Assembly (NCBI GenBank): GCA_019279435.1
Contig: JAAALK010000289.1
Span: 11,228,342-11,292,341 of the forward strand
Source: Zizania palustris
Taxonomy: Eukaryota > Streptophyta > Magnoliopsida > Poales > Poaceae
Direction: 5' to 3'
DNA length: 64,000 bases
The notes under the pieces are model-generated. The model did not search any database. It was not told the origin of the DNA and saw nothing but the letters and a program-made list of their open reading frames with translations. How positions within the stretch are numbered: position 1 is the stretch's first letter; each line of letters opens with the position of its first letter. Positions 11,194 through 22,100 of this stretch are shown here, piece after piece. Made by a program: the position numbers and the translations under genes.

Positions 11194-12690
11194 AAGAACA
11201 AAGTCCATGGTGTTTGCTCAACATGAGTCACTGCCTCATCCCTGTGTTGGACTATGAAATCGGCTATTGCTTATCCTTTTACTGCCTTAGCCGATTCATA
11301 CCTGAGGTCAAATTCAGTGAGGTCAAGGACCCACTTTCCGATACGTCCCTTCAATACTAGGGCCGATAGCATATACTTAATGACATCAACTTTACAATCA
11401 CCGTGCATTCTGACGATAACAGGTAGTGTCTTAGTTCGGTGCATGAGAATTGTAGGCATAGACAAAGCTTTTCCACCGTAGGGTATCGGGTCTCAGTGTC
11501 CAGTAATCTTATACTAAGGTAGAAAATCATCATCTCCTTCTTGTCAATCTCTTGTACGAGGACCGATCCGATGGCTTGATCATTAGTTGACAAATATAGC
11601 ATGAATGGAACCATTTTTTGCGGCGGCATCAGCATTGGCGGTGAGGCTAGATATTCTTTGATTTTGTCAAACGCCTTTTATTGCTTCTCTCCCCATATGA
11701 ATTCCTGGTCGGGCTTCAACTTTAATAATGGAGTGAACGACTCTATCCTCCTAGAGAGATCAACTATGAATCTTCTCAGAAAATTTATCTTCCCGATCAC
11801 TGACTGTAGCTTGGTTTTATCGGCAGGGAGTTGCGTATTCTTGATCGCTTCAATACTGCGTTGGCTTATCTCAATTCCTCTTTCATGCACAATAAATCCT
11901 AGGAACAACACCCATTCGTAGAGTCCAATAGCGCCTGGGCACCGAAAGGCCATTTTGTGGATGTCTTCGTCAACCATGAAAATCTGATTGTAGCCCACGT
12001 TCCCATCCATGAAGCTGATAATGTTGTGACCCGATGCAGCATCCACCAATAAGTCCGCGATCGACATTGGGTATTCATCTTTCGGGGTTGCTTTATTCAG
12101 ATCTCTGAAGTCAACACATATTCTAAGCTTCCCACTTTTCTTCCATACCGATACGATGTTGGATACCCATTTTGCGTATCGGCTCGGCCTTATGAATCCC
12201 ATATCATATAGCCTTGTCACCTCGGACTTAATATATGGATATATTTCTGCCTTGAAATACCAAGGCAACTACTTAAATGGTCGATACCCTTGTTTTATCG
12301 GTAGACGATGATGTTTTACAATCGATCGGCTTAACCCTGGCATCTCATGATACTTCCATGAAAATAAATCTCGATACTCTCATAACAATGCGATCAACTC
12401 ATTCTTTATTTTATCGGGTAGTTGGGTACTTATGAAGGTTGGTCTCGGTCTATCACCGGGTCCGATGTCTACCTCATGTAGCTCATCGATTGCGGCGAAA
12501 CCTTGACCGAGTTTACCTTCTGCCTTATCCACGCCACCTTCGAAGGGTAGGCCTAGGCTATGCGTTGCTGATTGGTTTAATTCCATCATTTGATATTCCA
12601 AGGAAGTTACCATCCAAAGCCCTGCTAGGCAGACAATTCCTTCTATCTCTTATGTCAATGAATCGACTAAGACCAGTCATGGATGAATGA
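11194..12690 (-). pseudogene. pol: Tat-lineage gypsy pol with deleted RT active-site block
   Basis: Read leftwards this holds a pre-RT segment (DIGPGDRPRPTFIS near 12470), then RT (YIKSEVTRLYDMGFIRPSRY, FRDLNKATPKDEY, SFMDGNVGYNQIF with motif A Asp). At about 11910 it jumps from IGLYEWV straight to LFLGFIVHERGIEI. The part carrying FGLKN...YxDD is gone; about 240 bp are present at this place in the copy at 4830-5070. RNase H follows (DETRYPTVEKL-type motif, ELRHYLLSS, GKWVLDLTEFDL), and the start of the next domain ends at 11194 where the Copia LTR inserts. Stops and frameshifts are present throughout. Gag and protease are missing. Confidence 0.85.
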
Positions 12691-12700
12691 TTCGAAAGAG

Positions 12701-12722
12701 GTCCCACTAGGCGTGCCAAAAA
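12701..12722 (-). other. Primer-binding site of tat-type gypsy (variant)
   Basis: The reverse complement reads TTTTTGGCACGCCTAGTGGG, 3 nt inside the LTR end TGTTGGTG at 12726. The layout matches the PBS at 2898 and 60531 but the sequence differs, so a different tRNA or a different subfamily is possible. Pol sequence starts almost at once to the left, so gag has been deleted. Confidence 0.6.
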
Positions 12723-12725
12723 GCG

Positions 12726-13849
12726 TGTTGGTGTAGTTTTTGGTCACATGCGTGGCCTAGGAGATCTGCTTAACTCTAGTGCAGGTCCTATAATCTTAGA
12801 AAAAAGAAGGTTTTGAGCGTGCCAATCAGTTTGACCCCGCAACTGATATGGAAATCATAAAGCACAATGTTAGTAGCAACACCGATCGGCTATCAATACG
12901 ATGACTGTGGCGAGAATAGAATAAATAGGAATAAGCGTGCCTATCAGCCATTGAGTCGATGACCATGCCCATGCTATCAGGCGGAACTCTCTATCGGCTG
13001 ATAGGATAACACCTTTGTGAATCAGGGCTGATGAGCACCTTTCATACGATGATGGGACATAGCGTGGAAACAAAGATAACCTATCGACTTGTACTTTGAT
13101 AGAAACTAAAACAGGCATACCGACTAACATATTCATATCATTAAGTCATCGTAATCGTAAGATCGGACCTAACTAAGACAGTCGCTAATCATGATAAATC
13201 AATAAAACTTCAACGCATCAAGCATACTTTATTTAGATGAATGGTACACAACATGAACATGATACAATAGATCTAGATGTCGGACTTAACCGATGAAGCC
13301 TTAAACTATGACAGCTAATTCACATCAATCTAAGAGATCAAAATTGATGCAGCCTTAGACCTAGCAAAATATACCAAGATAAACCTGAGAGTCACACCAA
13401 TCGGGTCGATACATTAAGAGATTGATACGATGTAGCCTCGAAGAATAAACCTTAAGTGATGTGACCGTCGGGGTGGCGGGACTCACCTCTTCGTCGGAGA
13501 TCAAGATGATGCAGCCCGGTTCCAAGTGCCAAGTCCCGCCGGGATTATCCTTGGGAATCCAAAGGTGGCGATGTGCCAAAGGTAGTAGTTTGTAGGGATT
13601 GATTGTGTTTTAAACCTAGCTAATTAGATACATATTTATTGTCTAGAGACTTGTCGTCCAAGTAATCCACATTGTAACCGATTCTAGATCATCCTTATCT
13701 TCTCTCTCCTTCATCGACTCTTGCATGTCCGGTCATATTGTAACAATATGGATGGGCTTCTTTGACCACCTTTGATCGGACCCTTCTTTGACTTATGTTG
13801 GCCGCACGGCTTCCCTAGTGGGCCTAGATCATACTAAATCTTCGCATCA
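12726..13849 (-). repeat. 5' LTR of the tat-type gypsy at 11.2-12.7 kb
   Basis: The inner end TGTTGGTG at 12726 is well placed next to the PBS. The outer end is set at 13849 because the element strand there starts TGATGCGAAG, like the TGATAGC start of the related LTR at 59326. No ORF or clear TATA box is seen. The outer boundary is an inference. Confidence 0.55.
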
Positions 13850-14382
13850 ATAGCCCGCCATCGGCCTTTGTCCCTGCTCAACCTCTACCCTCGCCTCCGC
13901 TCGTGCTCTCTCCGTTGGCCCCCGCCTCGCTCGAGCTTCACCTCCAATGTTGTCGTCCCTACCAGAGCTCTACCCCCCACCGCCCGCCACCTCTGCTTGC
14001 CCAAGCTCCGCCCCATAGTCATCGAAGCTCTACACCCACCGAGCGTCACCCTTGTTCGAGCTCTCCTTGGCCACTGCCCCTCACTAGATCTCCCCCATCA
14101 GTCATCGCCCTCGCCAAAGCTCCCCCCGCTAGCCGCCACCCTCTCTATAAATCTCCCCACTAGTCGCCACCATCACCAAATCTCCCCTTGTCGGTGCCGC
14201 TGGTGCTTGGGATTAGAGTTTTAGGGGTTTTCTTGTGCTGATGGTGCTGGAGCAATCCAATAGCTCACCCATATGCAGATTTTTCTTGTGCTGCTGGTTT
14301 TGTAGCAATCCAAAAGCTTGTCCATGTGTTGGTGCTTGGGATTTTTTCTGAAATCATATGCTAAAATATGAATGCAAGCAAC
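13850..14382. other. C-rich unassigned segment
   Basis: 13860-14200 is strongly C-rich on the plus strand, with degenerate units around GCCGCCACC and CTCCCC. A 118-codon ORF at 13868-14224 encodes only Ser/Pro/Leu/Arg-rich low-complexity protein, and I do not accept it as a gene. 14228-14333 holds two copies of a ~53 bp unit beginning TTTTCTTGTGCTG. The origin is unknown; captured gene leader sequence or part of another LTR are both possible. Confidence 0.5.
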
Positions 14383-14909
14383 TGTTGACACGAAAACGTG
14401 CCCCCGCACTTGGGTTAGTAAGGCGATCCAAAAGTGCACGGATACTTAGGGACGGGCCTAAGCGTGACGTAGCACCGACGCTGCGTTCCGACTACCCTTA
14501 ATAGTGATAAGGGGTGGAGTCGCCAGGCAACCAGATTTCATAAAATAATCCAATTAGCCGGAAGAAATGGTTTAGACAGGTTAAAATCAGCAAACTAGTC
14601 GGGGTCCTCCTGGTTCGAAGTCTGATGCGAAGGGTGCACCGAAGGGTACCTTCGGCGTCTAGTGCGAAGTGCTCCGCCGAAGGGTGCTTCGGTGTTCGGA
14701 TGGATCCGGTTGAAGGTAGACTCCGAACGGATGTGAACACGGTGATCACCTCCGAACACCGGGGTTCGGCGTGCAACCTCCGATGTAGCGAATTACAGAG
14801 TAGTGGCGTGAAGGCCACACGCGGGTGCAACTTCGTCTGCTAGAGAGTATGTTCGTGGCGAAGCCTGTCACGACGAAGTATGCTGGCGAAGCCTGTTGTC
14901 GAAGCCTGC
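14383..14909 (-). repeat. Tat-type gypsy LTR fragment
   Basis: It begins TGTTGACACG and follows the LTR at 2921-3560 with moderate divergence, including the GGGTGGAGTCGCCAGGCAA-like block and CCGAAGGGTRC repeats. There is no PBS to its left. On the right it is cut at 14910 by the chromovirus, whose left flanking pentamer is CCTGC. The remainder of the LTR is not found beyond the chromovirus. Confidence 0.8.
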
Positions 14910-17900
14910 TGTAACACCCCAAGATTTAAAAAGAAATAAATAAAAGAAAAATAATATTAAAGAAATTTCTGAATTTCATTATTAAAGAAAATGCCTAAAA
15001 GAGCCCTATTTAAGCCAAACAGGGATAAATATTCAAAATTGGGACTTGAAAATTTTATGAAATACACTAGAGGCCAAAATATAATTTTAGGAATTTTTAC
15101 AAATTTTTATCAACAGTGAATCAACTCTTAAACAAATAAATGAATTACTGGAATTATTTTAAATCAGAAAAGCATTTAAAATCTTAATGGGCCTCAACCC
15201 CGAATTCGCCTCCAGCCCAGCCCAATCCAGCCATGCGTCACTGATAGGTGGGGCCAACCTGTCGGCGCCGCCCTCTTCCCTCTCTCCCGCCCACGCTCGC
15301 CTCGGTCCCACGTGTCAGCCGCTCGCGTCCGCCTCCATCTCTCTGACCGATGGGACCCGCCTGTCGGCGCTTTCCTTTTCCGTTTCGGTCACTGACAGGT
15401 GGGGGACCCCTGTCAGGACCTTCGTCCCCGATGGAAGGGGATCGCTCCCCTTTCCTTCCGACGACCCCTTTGCCATATCCCGCCGCCGGCCGCCCGATTT
15501 CGTCAATCCGACCACGGATTCACTACCCCCGAACGTCGGTGACCTCTTTCCATCCAAGCCCGACACGGATTCGTAGTTATAGAAGCTTAACCGTGAGCAT
15601 GGAAGCTCGCCGGCGCAAAATTGGAATCCCCTCGGATTTCCACAGTTCCCTTCCGTTTAAATGATGGTGAACCCCCTATATAAACCCCTCCAGCCACCGC
15701 CCTCTGCCCACACCACGATAGCCCGAGCCAGAGCAAGAACAGAATGCCCCGCCCCAATTTTCGGTTTTCTCTCAGTTTCAACTCCGGCAAGCCCTCGCCG
15801 ACGATCCAAGCCACCGCCGCCCCCGCCGTCGCCACCTTCGTGACCACCGAGACCCGCCCATCCTCGTCCATGCCTTCGTCGGTCGAGAAGACCGCCGGAT
15901 CGCCTCACCGCCGACGAACCCGAGGAACTTCATCGCCCCTCCTCATCGCCAGTCGCCGTCAGCTCGCCACCGCCGCCACCACCGGTACGCCCGAGTTCCC
16001 CTCACATCACCGGTTCCATTTTTGGCCTTAGCATCGCCGTTCAACCCACGCCGTCGCCGAAATTCCTCGCCGTTGCGCCGCCGGAGCCGAGGACGAAGGG
16101 GGTACAAGCCCCTTACGACCGTGCCGTGCCGGACCGCATCGCAGCCGCCCGAATGCGATCGGAGGGCCACGATTAAAACACTTCGGGATTTAATTCGGGC
16201 CCTCAGATCAGGTCAAACTGGTACCCTGTGATCCTGACCGTTGATCGCAACTTAAACCCTGGGTTCGATCTGGTGCGTCCACGCGTACCGTTTCGGTATG
16301 ATTTAATCGTGGCCGTCCAAGTTCATTAAACCCCTCCGCCTCGCGCCTAGCCGCTTGATCTGGATCGGACGATCCAGATCAATCCGGTCCACGCGCACAG
16401 TACCGAGGTCCACCGTGAGCCTGGCTCACCGTGGACCAGAGCCCATTTTCTGTTTAAATAAAATTTCAGAAATTGATTTAAACTATGAAAAATCATAACT
16501 TGCTCATTTTAACTCCAAATTTTACCATTCAAATTTTGATAAATTCAGTATATTATTCTCTACACATTTATGCCATAAAAACAGTATGTTACTTTAGCAC
16601 AAAATAAACTTATGGATTAAATGAATAAAAACCCCTTAGGGATAAATAAATAATTCAGGAAATAAATTAGGAAAACCCCTGAAGTATAAACTTTTTAATA
16701 TAACTCCAGAATAATAAAACTCAAATCACATATTTAAATCATAAAATTTGTATGATTATGTTTTGTGATGCTTTATTGAATGTGTTGTTTATTTTTCCGT
16801 ATCAAGAAGACTACGAGTTCGTCGAGGAGCCGGAATTCTACCCCGAGGTTCCTCCATCCCCATTTGCTAATCAAGGCAAGTCATCGAACCCTCATGTGGA
16901 AACAGTTGATCATCATTGAGCCCGTGTTTTAATAAATTATCGCTATAACCCATAGGATAATATTGCATTAGTCCAATATCAAGCCTTACACTTATATTTA
17001 TTAGATCCCTGTCCTTGTGTGCAAACCCAAGCCATGCTTATTGAGCCTTAACTCCTTGTCACTCTACTATATAAATGTTAGTTAGTGCCCCATGTGCCGG
17101 CACAACTGCTATAGGATAAAAAGAATAAGTCGTAGATAGATAGATTCTGTTATATGAATTTCCCCGTTATTCTTGTCTCTGGACTCTGTTGGAGTTGGCT
17201 ATGTTATAAGTATGGTGGGTTCCGAGTGCAAGCTAGGGCATTGGTTGGTCGCACCCGGGGCACTATAAGGACCGGTCTACGGGATCTGTTGCAAAGCACT
17301 TCCGTACCAACCACAAGTCTAATGGGTAAGTCCTAACTGGAAGTATGGAACACTCCGACTATCTGCACCATAGTGGAGGGGGCAAGGGGCTAGCCCTCAG
17401 GGCGCCTTGTACCGACGAGTCTCAAGCGGGGGTATGGTGGAAACTCGACGCGTCGAGACATGATACGAAACCTATAAGAGGGTGTTGTTGAGTCGAGGCG
17501 AACCATACGGAAGGTTTTGGCATGAGTTCCCGTGGAATGGGTCATCTCGTTACACTTTGGTGTAAGTGGTGAGTGCGTGCCTTGTGGGTACAGTGGTACA
17601 TCTCTGATCAGAGTAATTTAATCTTTTCGAAAAGTCGAGCCCACGGTCAAGGGCGGGTTGTGTGACTACTCGCAGTTAGTTTACAATTGTTTGAATGGTT
17701 GAGTTATTTCATGGCATGTAAGGACTGTTTTGCAAGGAGGTAAAACATACTCCTCGAGTTAGACGATGATGATGCATACACATGTTTACATTTCAGTACT
17801 AATAAATTGATCACATTTAATGCTTTACAATTATGCTTTTCCGCAAAATTAGCCATTATCTCCCTTGTTATTATCTTGCATTATATTTGCATTCGGTGAT

Positions 17901-18002
17901 GATTGCTCGTATTGTACGTGGTCGCATGATGAACGTCTTGTTTTTATTGATTTTCTATGGAATTTCAATAAAAGTCCTGATTTATTAAATCAGGGCGTGA
18001 CA
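14910..18002 (+). repeat. 5' LTR of chromovirus
   Basis: It starts TGTAACACCCC and ends ...GGGCGTGACA just before the PBS; length is 3093 bp, long for an LTR. U3 is AT-rich to 15180, then a GC-rich block runs from about 15190 to 16440. The TATA box is at 15677-15684. A 95-codon ORF at 15744-16031 begins just after it and is Ser/Pro/Thr/Arg-rich; I see no family for it. 16440-18002 returns to AT-rich sequence without ORFs of note. Confidence 0.9.
15677..15684 (+). promoter_or_regulatory. LTR TATA box (TATATAAA)
   Basis: TATATAAA lies in CCCCCTATATAAACCCC at the end of the U3 region. The first ATG downstream of it with a sizeable frame is at 15744. The transcript leader from here to the PBS would be about 2.3 kb. 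Confidence 0.7.
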
Positions 18003-18005
18003 AGA

Positions 18006-18016
18006 TGGTATCAGAG
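18006..18016 (+). other. Chromovirus primer-binding site
   Basis: TGGTATCAGAG starts 3 nt after the LTR end TGACA. It matches the 3' end of plant initiator Met tRNA for 11 bases, then diverges (TCGAC). Confidence 0.85.
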
Positions 18017-18131
18017 TCGACTTGACTGTAGGAAGCCAAACAGACCTGACCGTAGGACTTATATTTTCTTACAAAAATTATTTACCCTCTCATCTTCCGA
18101 GATTTTCACAAAAACTTTCTCTCTTTTGTAG

Positions 18132-18938
18132 ATGCCGGTCCGTACCATGAGTGGGAACCTTCGCGACGAGGCCGGATTCATCCGTGAGCTACGCATGCTC
18201 GTCGGTTTTCTCGGATTTGAGCACGAGCCGATGTTCCATGGAGTCTTCCCTGACGAGGAAGAAAGCTACTGTGAGGTCACCGTCGTCGTCCAGCCCTCTC
18301 CTCAGACAGCCCACACCTATCGAGGTGGAGGACCTACTTTCTTGGTAGCCAGTCAGCGCACCACCCTTCAGGCCCTCATTGAGCTCCGGATGATCTACGA
18401 TAGTGAGCTCTACGACACGGATTATCGTTTTGTGCCCCTTCACACTCCAGGGAGTCCCCACAGCGTCTACGTCAGCACACTCTCCCAGCGCCATTCTGTG
18501 ATCGGACACACCGTACGTTTGTTGGAGGCAATGGATGATCTCCATTACGAGGCACTGCAGGATGCCAACGGACAGCGCGACACGATCAAGTTTTACCGGC
18601 ACTCTTCCGAGGATCTGAACCATGAGAACGGAGATCTTCGACGCCGCATCCAGCAAGGACACCGATTGGCTGCCGAGGCAGAGGAGTTACGTCGCTAGAA
18701 TGAGCTCCTACGGCAGCGCGTCGCCACCAATCCTCAGCTTCGCCATCAGATTGAGGAGCTGAAGAAGGATATCGAGGAGATCGCACCCCTTCCGCCCCGC
18801 AAGCGGAAATCACTTCGGATCCCCACCGTGAGGCCCAAGAGGATTTCCCGCAGTGCACCACCCGCCGGACCCTCTAGTTCCACCACCCCGACTGTTTCCG
18901 TCGAGCCCGTGGTCGAGTCGTCCCCTGAGCTACCCTAG
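18132..18938 (+). pseudogene. Extra ORF upstream of gag in chromovirus (unknown function)
   Basis: ATG at 18132 opens a frame of 268 codons interrupted once by TAG at 18696-18698, most simply a C-to-T change in CAG. The N-terminal ~140 residues look like a folded domain (RELRMLVGFLGFEHEP, YCEVTVVVQPSP, FLVASQRTTLQALIEL). A charged helical, coiled-coil-like stretch follows (about residues 145-215, with HQIEELKKDIEEI). Then comes a basic patch, PPRKRKSLRIPTVRPKRIS, resembling a nuclear localisation signal, and a Ser/Thr/Pro-rich tail. It is not gag, protease, RT, RNase H or integrase. It sits 180 bp before gag in the same reading frame number but is separated by stops. Accessory ORFs at this place exist in some grass gypsy elements; I cannot assign a function. 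Confidence 0.75.
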
Positions 18939-19118
18939 ACGTAGTTTTTACGATTGATTGTTTTCTTTTACTTGCTTGTATTGCCATTCATGTCAAATAT
19001 AAGGCATGAGTGAAGAATTAAATAAAAGACAGTAAATGTAACCGCAAGAATGGCATTTTGGGAATAAAGCTTAAATAATTTCCTCTAAGAAAATGTTATC
19101 TACTTTGGAAACTTTAGG

Positions 19119-22100
19119 ATGACTAACACTCAAGGCTCCGACGCTCCCCAGAATGGAGGAGAAAACGAAAACTTGCCACAATGGGGAGCAACTGGGCAGA
19201 GGCAAGCCCCAGTCGCCAACCACCCCACGGTGGCTGAGATGATGGCCACTCAGAACCAGTTGGTCGCTGCACTGTTAAACCAGATGCAACAACAGCAGCA
19301 GCAGATGCAAGAGCAACAGGCTCACTTCTTCCGCCTTCACCAACAGCCCGAGCTGCCACGCCCCGCCACTCTAGCTCCCGCTCCCGCCTCCCAACTCTCA
19401 GAATTCCTCCGAGTCCGCCCGCCAACCTTTTCAAGCACAACCAACCCCATGGAGGTTGAGGATTGGTTGAGGACTATCGCAAAGAAGCTAGACCTGCTGA
19501 CCTGCACTGAGCAGGAAAAGGTAGTTTTCGCTGCCCACCAGCTCCAGGGTCCCGCCGTAGAATGGTGGGACAACCTGCGCGAGACCCTGCCCGAGGGACA
19601 CATCCATACTTGGGCAGAGTTCTCTGATGCCTTCCGTGCCGCTCATATCCTAGACGGTATCATTGCGCAGAAGTAGCAGGAGTTCTGGGACCTACAGCAG
19701 GGGAGTAGGTCCATAACAGAATATTTACACGAGTTCAACCGACTGGCCCAGTACGCGCCTGAAGAAGTCCATACCGACGCGGCCAGACAGTCCAAGTTCC
19801 TCCGGGGACTGAAGGATGAGTTGTCTCTTCAACTCATCTCCGGAGATTATGCCAGCTTCCAAAAGTTGGTTAATAAAGCTATCATTCAGGAGACCCAGCA
19901 GAATAAGGTTGACCTGAAGAAGAAGAGAATGATTGCCTTCAGGCAGAACCAGGGCATGGCCCAAAGGCCTCGTTTCACCCCTCCTCCACCGGCGCCACAA
20001 TACCACCCCCGACCAGTGTATCGCCCAGCGCCACCCGCCGCCAATGCTGGAGCCGGACAGCCTCGCCCCGCTCCCACCGCACCTGCGGCACCACCCGCCC
20101 CGGCAAAGAAGATAGAGGTTCTGCGTGACAAGCACGGCAAGCCCGTGGTATGCTTTAACTGCCGCCAGGAGGGGCATTACTCTAATTCGTGCCCCCATCC
20201 CAAGCGTGCTCAAGGAGTTGCAGCAAACCCCGCCATCCGTGCCCGAGTCAACCACGTCATCGCCGATGAAGCCCAGGCCGCACCCGAGATCGTGATGGGT
20301 AAGTTCATAGTACATTCAGGACTTGCAGTGGTTTTATTTGACACTGGAGCTACTCACTCCTTCATATCAATTGCTTTTGTGGAAAAGAACAACCTAAACA
20401 TAAAGGAACTACCAAGAGCCGTGCAAATAGTCACCCTTGGAAAACAAACCCTAGCCCTAACTTATAGCCCAAGGGTATGGATAGATATCCACGGCACCAT
20501 ATTTTGGGTCGACCCCATCCTTATAGAATGCCAAGGCTTGGATCTCATTTTAGGAATGGATTGGCTCAATAAACACCAAGGAGAAATCAGGTGCTCCCGA
20601 AGACAGGTAACTGTGACCAGTGAAGAAGGGACTGCCGTCACATTTCAGATGCCAAGTCTGAAGTTTGGAAAATCAAGACTACATCAGATTACCTTGGAAG
20701 AGATACCGATAGTCTGCGAGTACCAGGACGTATTTCCGGAGGATTTACCAGGGATGCCACCCAAGAGGGACATCGAGTTCCGAATTTATTTGATGCCCAG
20801 GACCACCCCCATTTACAAGCGACCATACCGGATGGTCGCCAATGAGTTAGCTGAAATGAAGCAGCAGTTGGAGGATCTCGATAAGAAAGGCTACATCAGA
20901 CCAAGTACATCACCGTGGGGTGCCCCCGTCATCTTCGTTGAGAAAAAAGAAGACAAGGCTAAGCGTATGTGTGTGGACTACCGAGCTTTGAATGAGGTGA
21001 CCATCAAGAACAAGTACCCGTTACCCAGGATTGATGATCTTTTTGATCAGCTGAAAGGAGCTACGGTATTTTCTAAGATCGACATGCGGTCCGGTTATCA
21101 TCAACTAAGGATTCGAGAAGAGGATATACCCAAGACGGCTTTTACCAACCGTTATGGATTATATGAGTGTACTGTTATGTCCTTTGGATTGACCAATGCC
21201 CCTGCTTTCTTTATGAATATGATGAATAAGGTGTTCATGGAGTATTTGGACAAATTCATCATGGTCTTTATAGACGACATCCTAATTTATTCCAAGGATC
21301 AGAAAGAGCAAGAGACTCATCTCCGGTTAACCTTAGGCAAGCTAAGGGAACACCAGTTGTATGCCAAGTACAGCAAGTGTAAATTTTGGACGGCAGAAGT
21401 AAAGTTCCTTGGACACATCATCTCTGCGCAAGGTATCGCAGTAGACCCTGCCACCGTAGAAGCAGTTACGGATTGGCTGCCACCCACAAATGTATCGGAG
21501 ATACGAAGCTTTCTGGGTTTGGCCGGGTATTATCGGAGGTTTATCGAGAATTTTTCCAAGATAGTCAAGCCTATGACCAAGTTATTACAGAAGGGAGAGA
21601 AGTTTGAATGGACTCCCGAATGCGAGGAAAGTTTCCGCACCCTCAAGACCCGGCTAGTGGCTGCACCCATACTGACCCTACCAGATGTCAGGAAGGACAT
21701 TCGTGTTTATTGTGACGCATCTCGCCAAGGATTGGGATGTGTTCTCATGCAAGACGGAAAAGTTATTTCATACGCCTCTCGTCAGTTGAGACCCCATGAG
21801 TTGAACTACCCGACCCACGATTTGGAATTGGCCGCTGTGGTGCACGCCCTTAAGATATGGAGGCATTATTTGGTCGGAAATCGCTGCGAAATCTTTACGG
21901 ATCACAAGAGTTTGAAGTACATCTTCACGCAGCCGGACCTCAATCTGAGGCAAAGGCGATGGTTGGAATTAATAAAGGACTACGACTTAGGTATTCACTA
22001 CCACCCCGGAAAGGCCAATGTGGTAGCTGATGCATTAAGTCGTAAAGGATATTGCACCGCCGTCATAATTCAGGATCACGCGCCTTTGCTATATAAGGAG

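Noticed and set aside
19725..20315. 196-codon minus-strand ORF
   Set aside because: It is antisense to chromovirus gag, and the sense frame carries a zinc knuckle.
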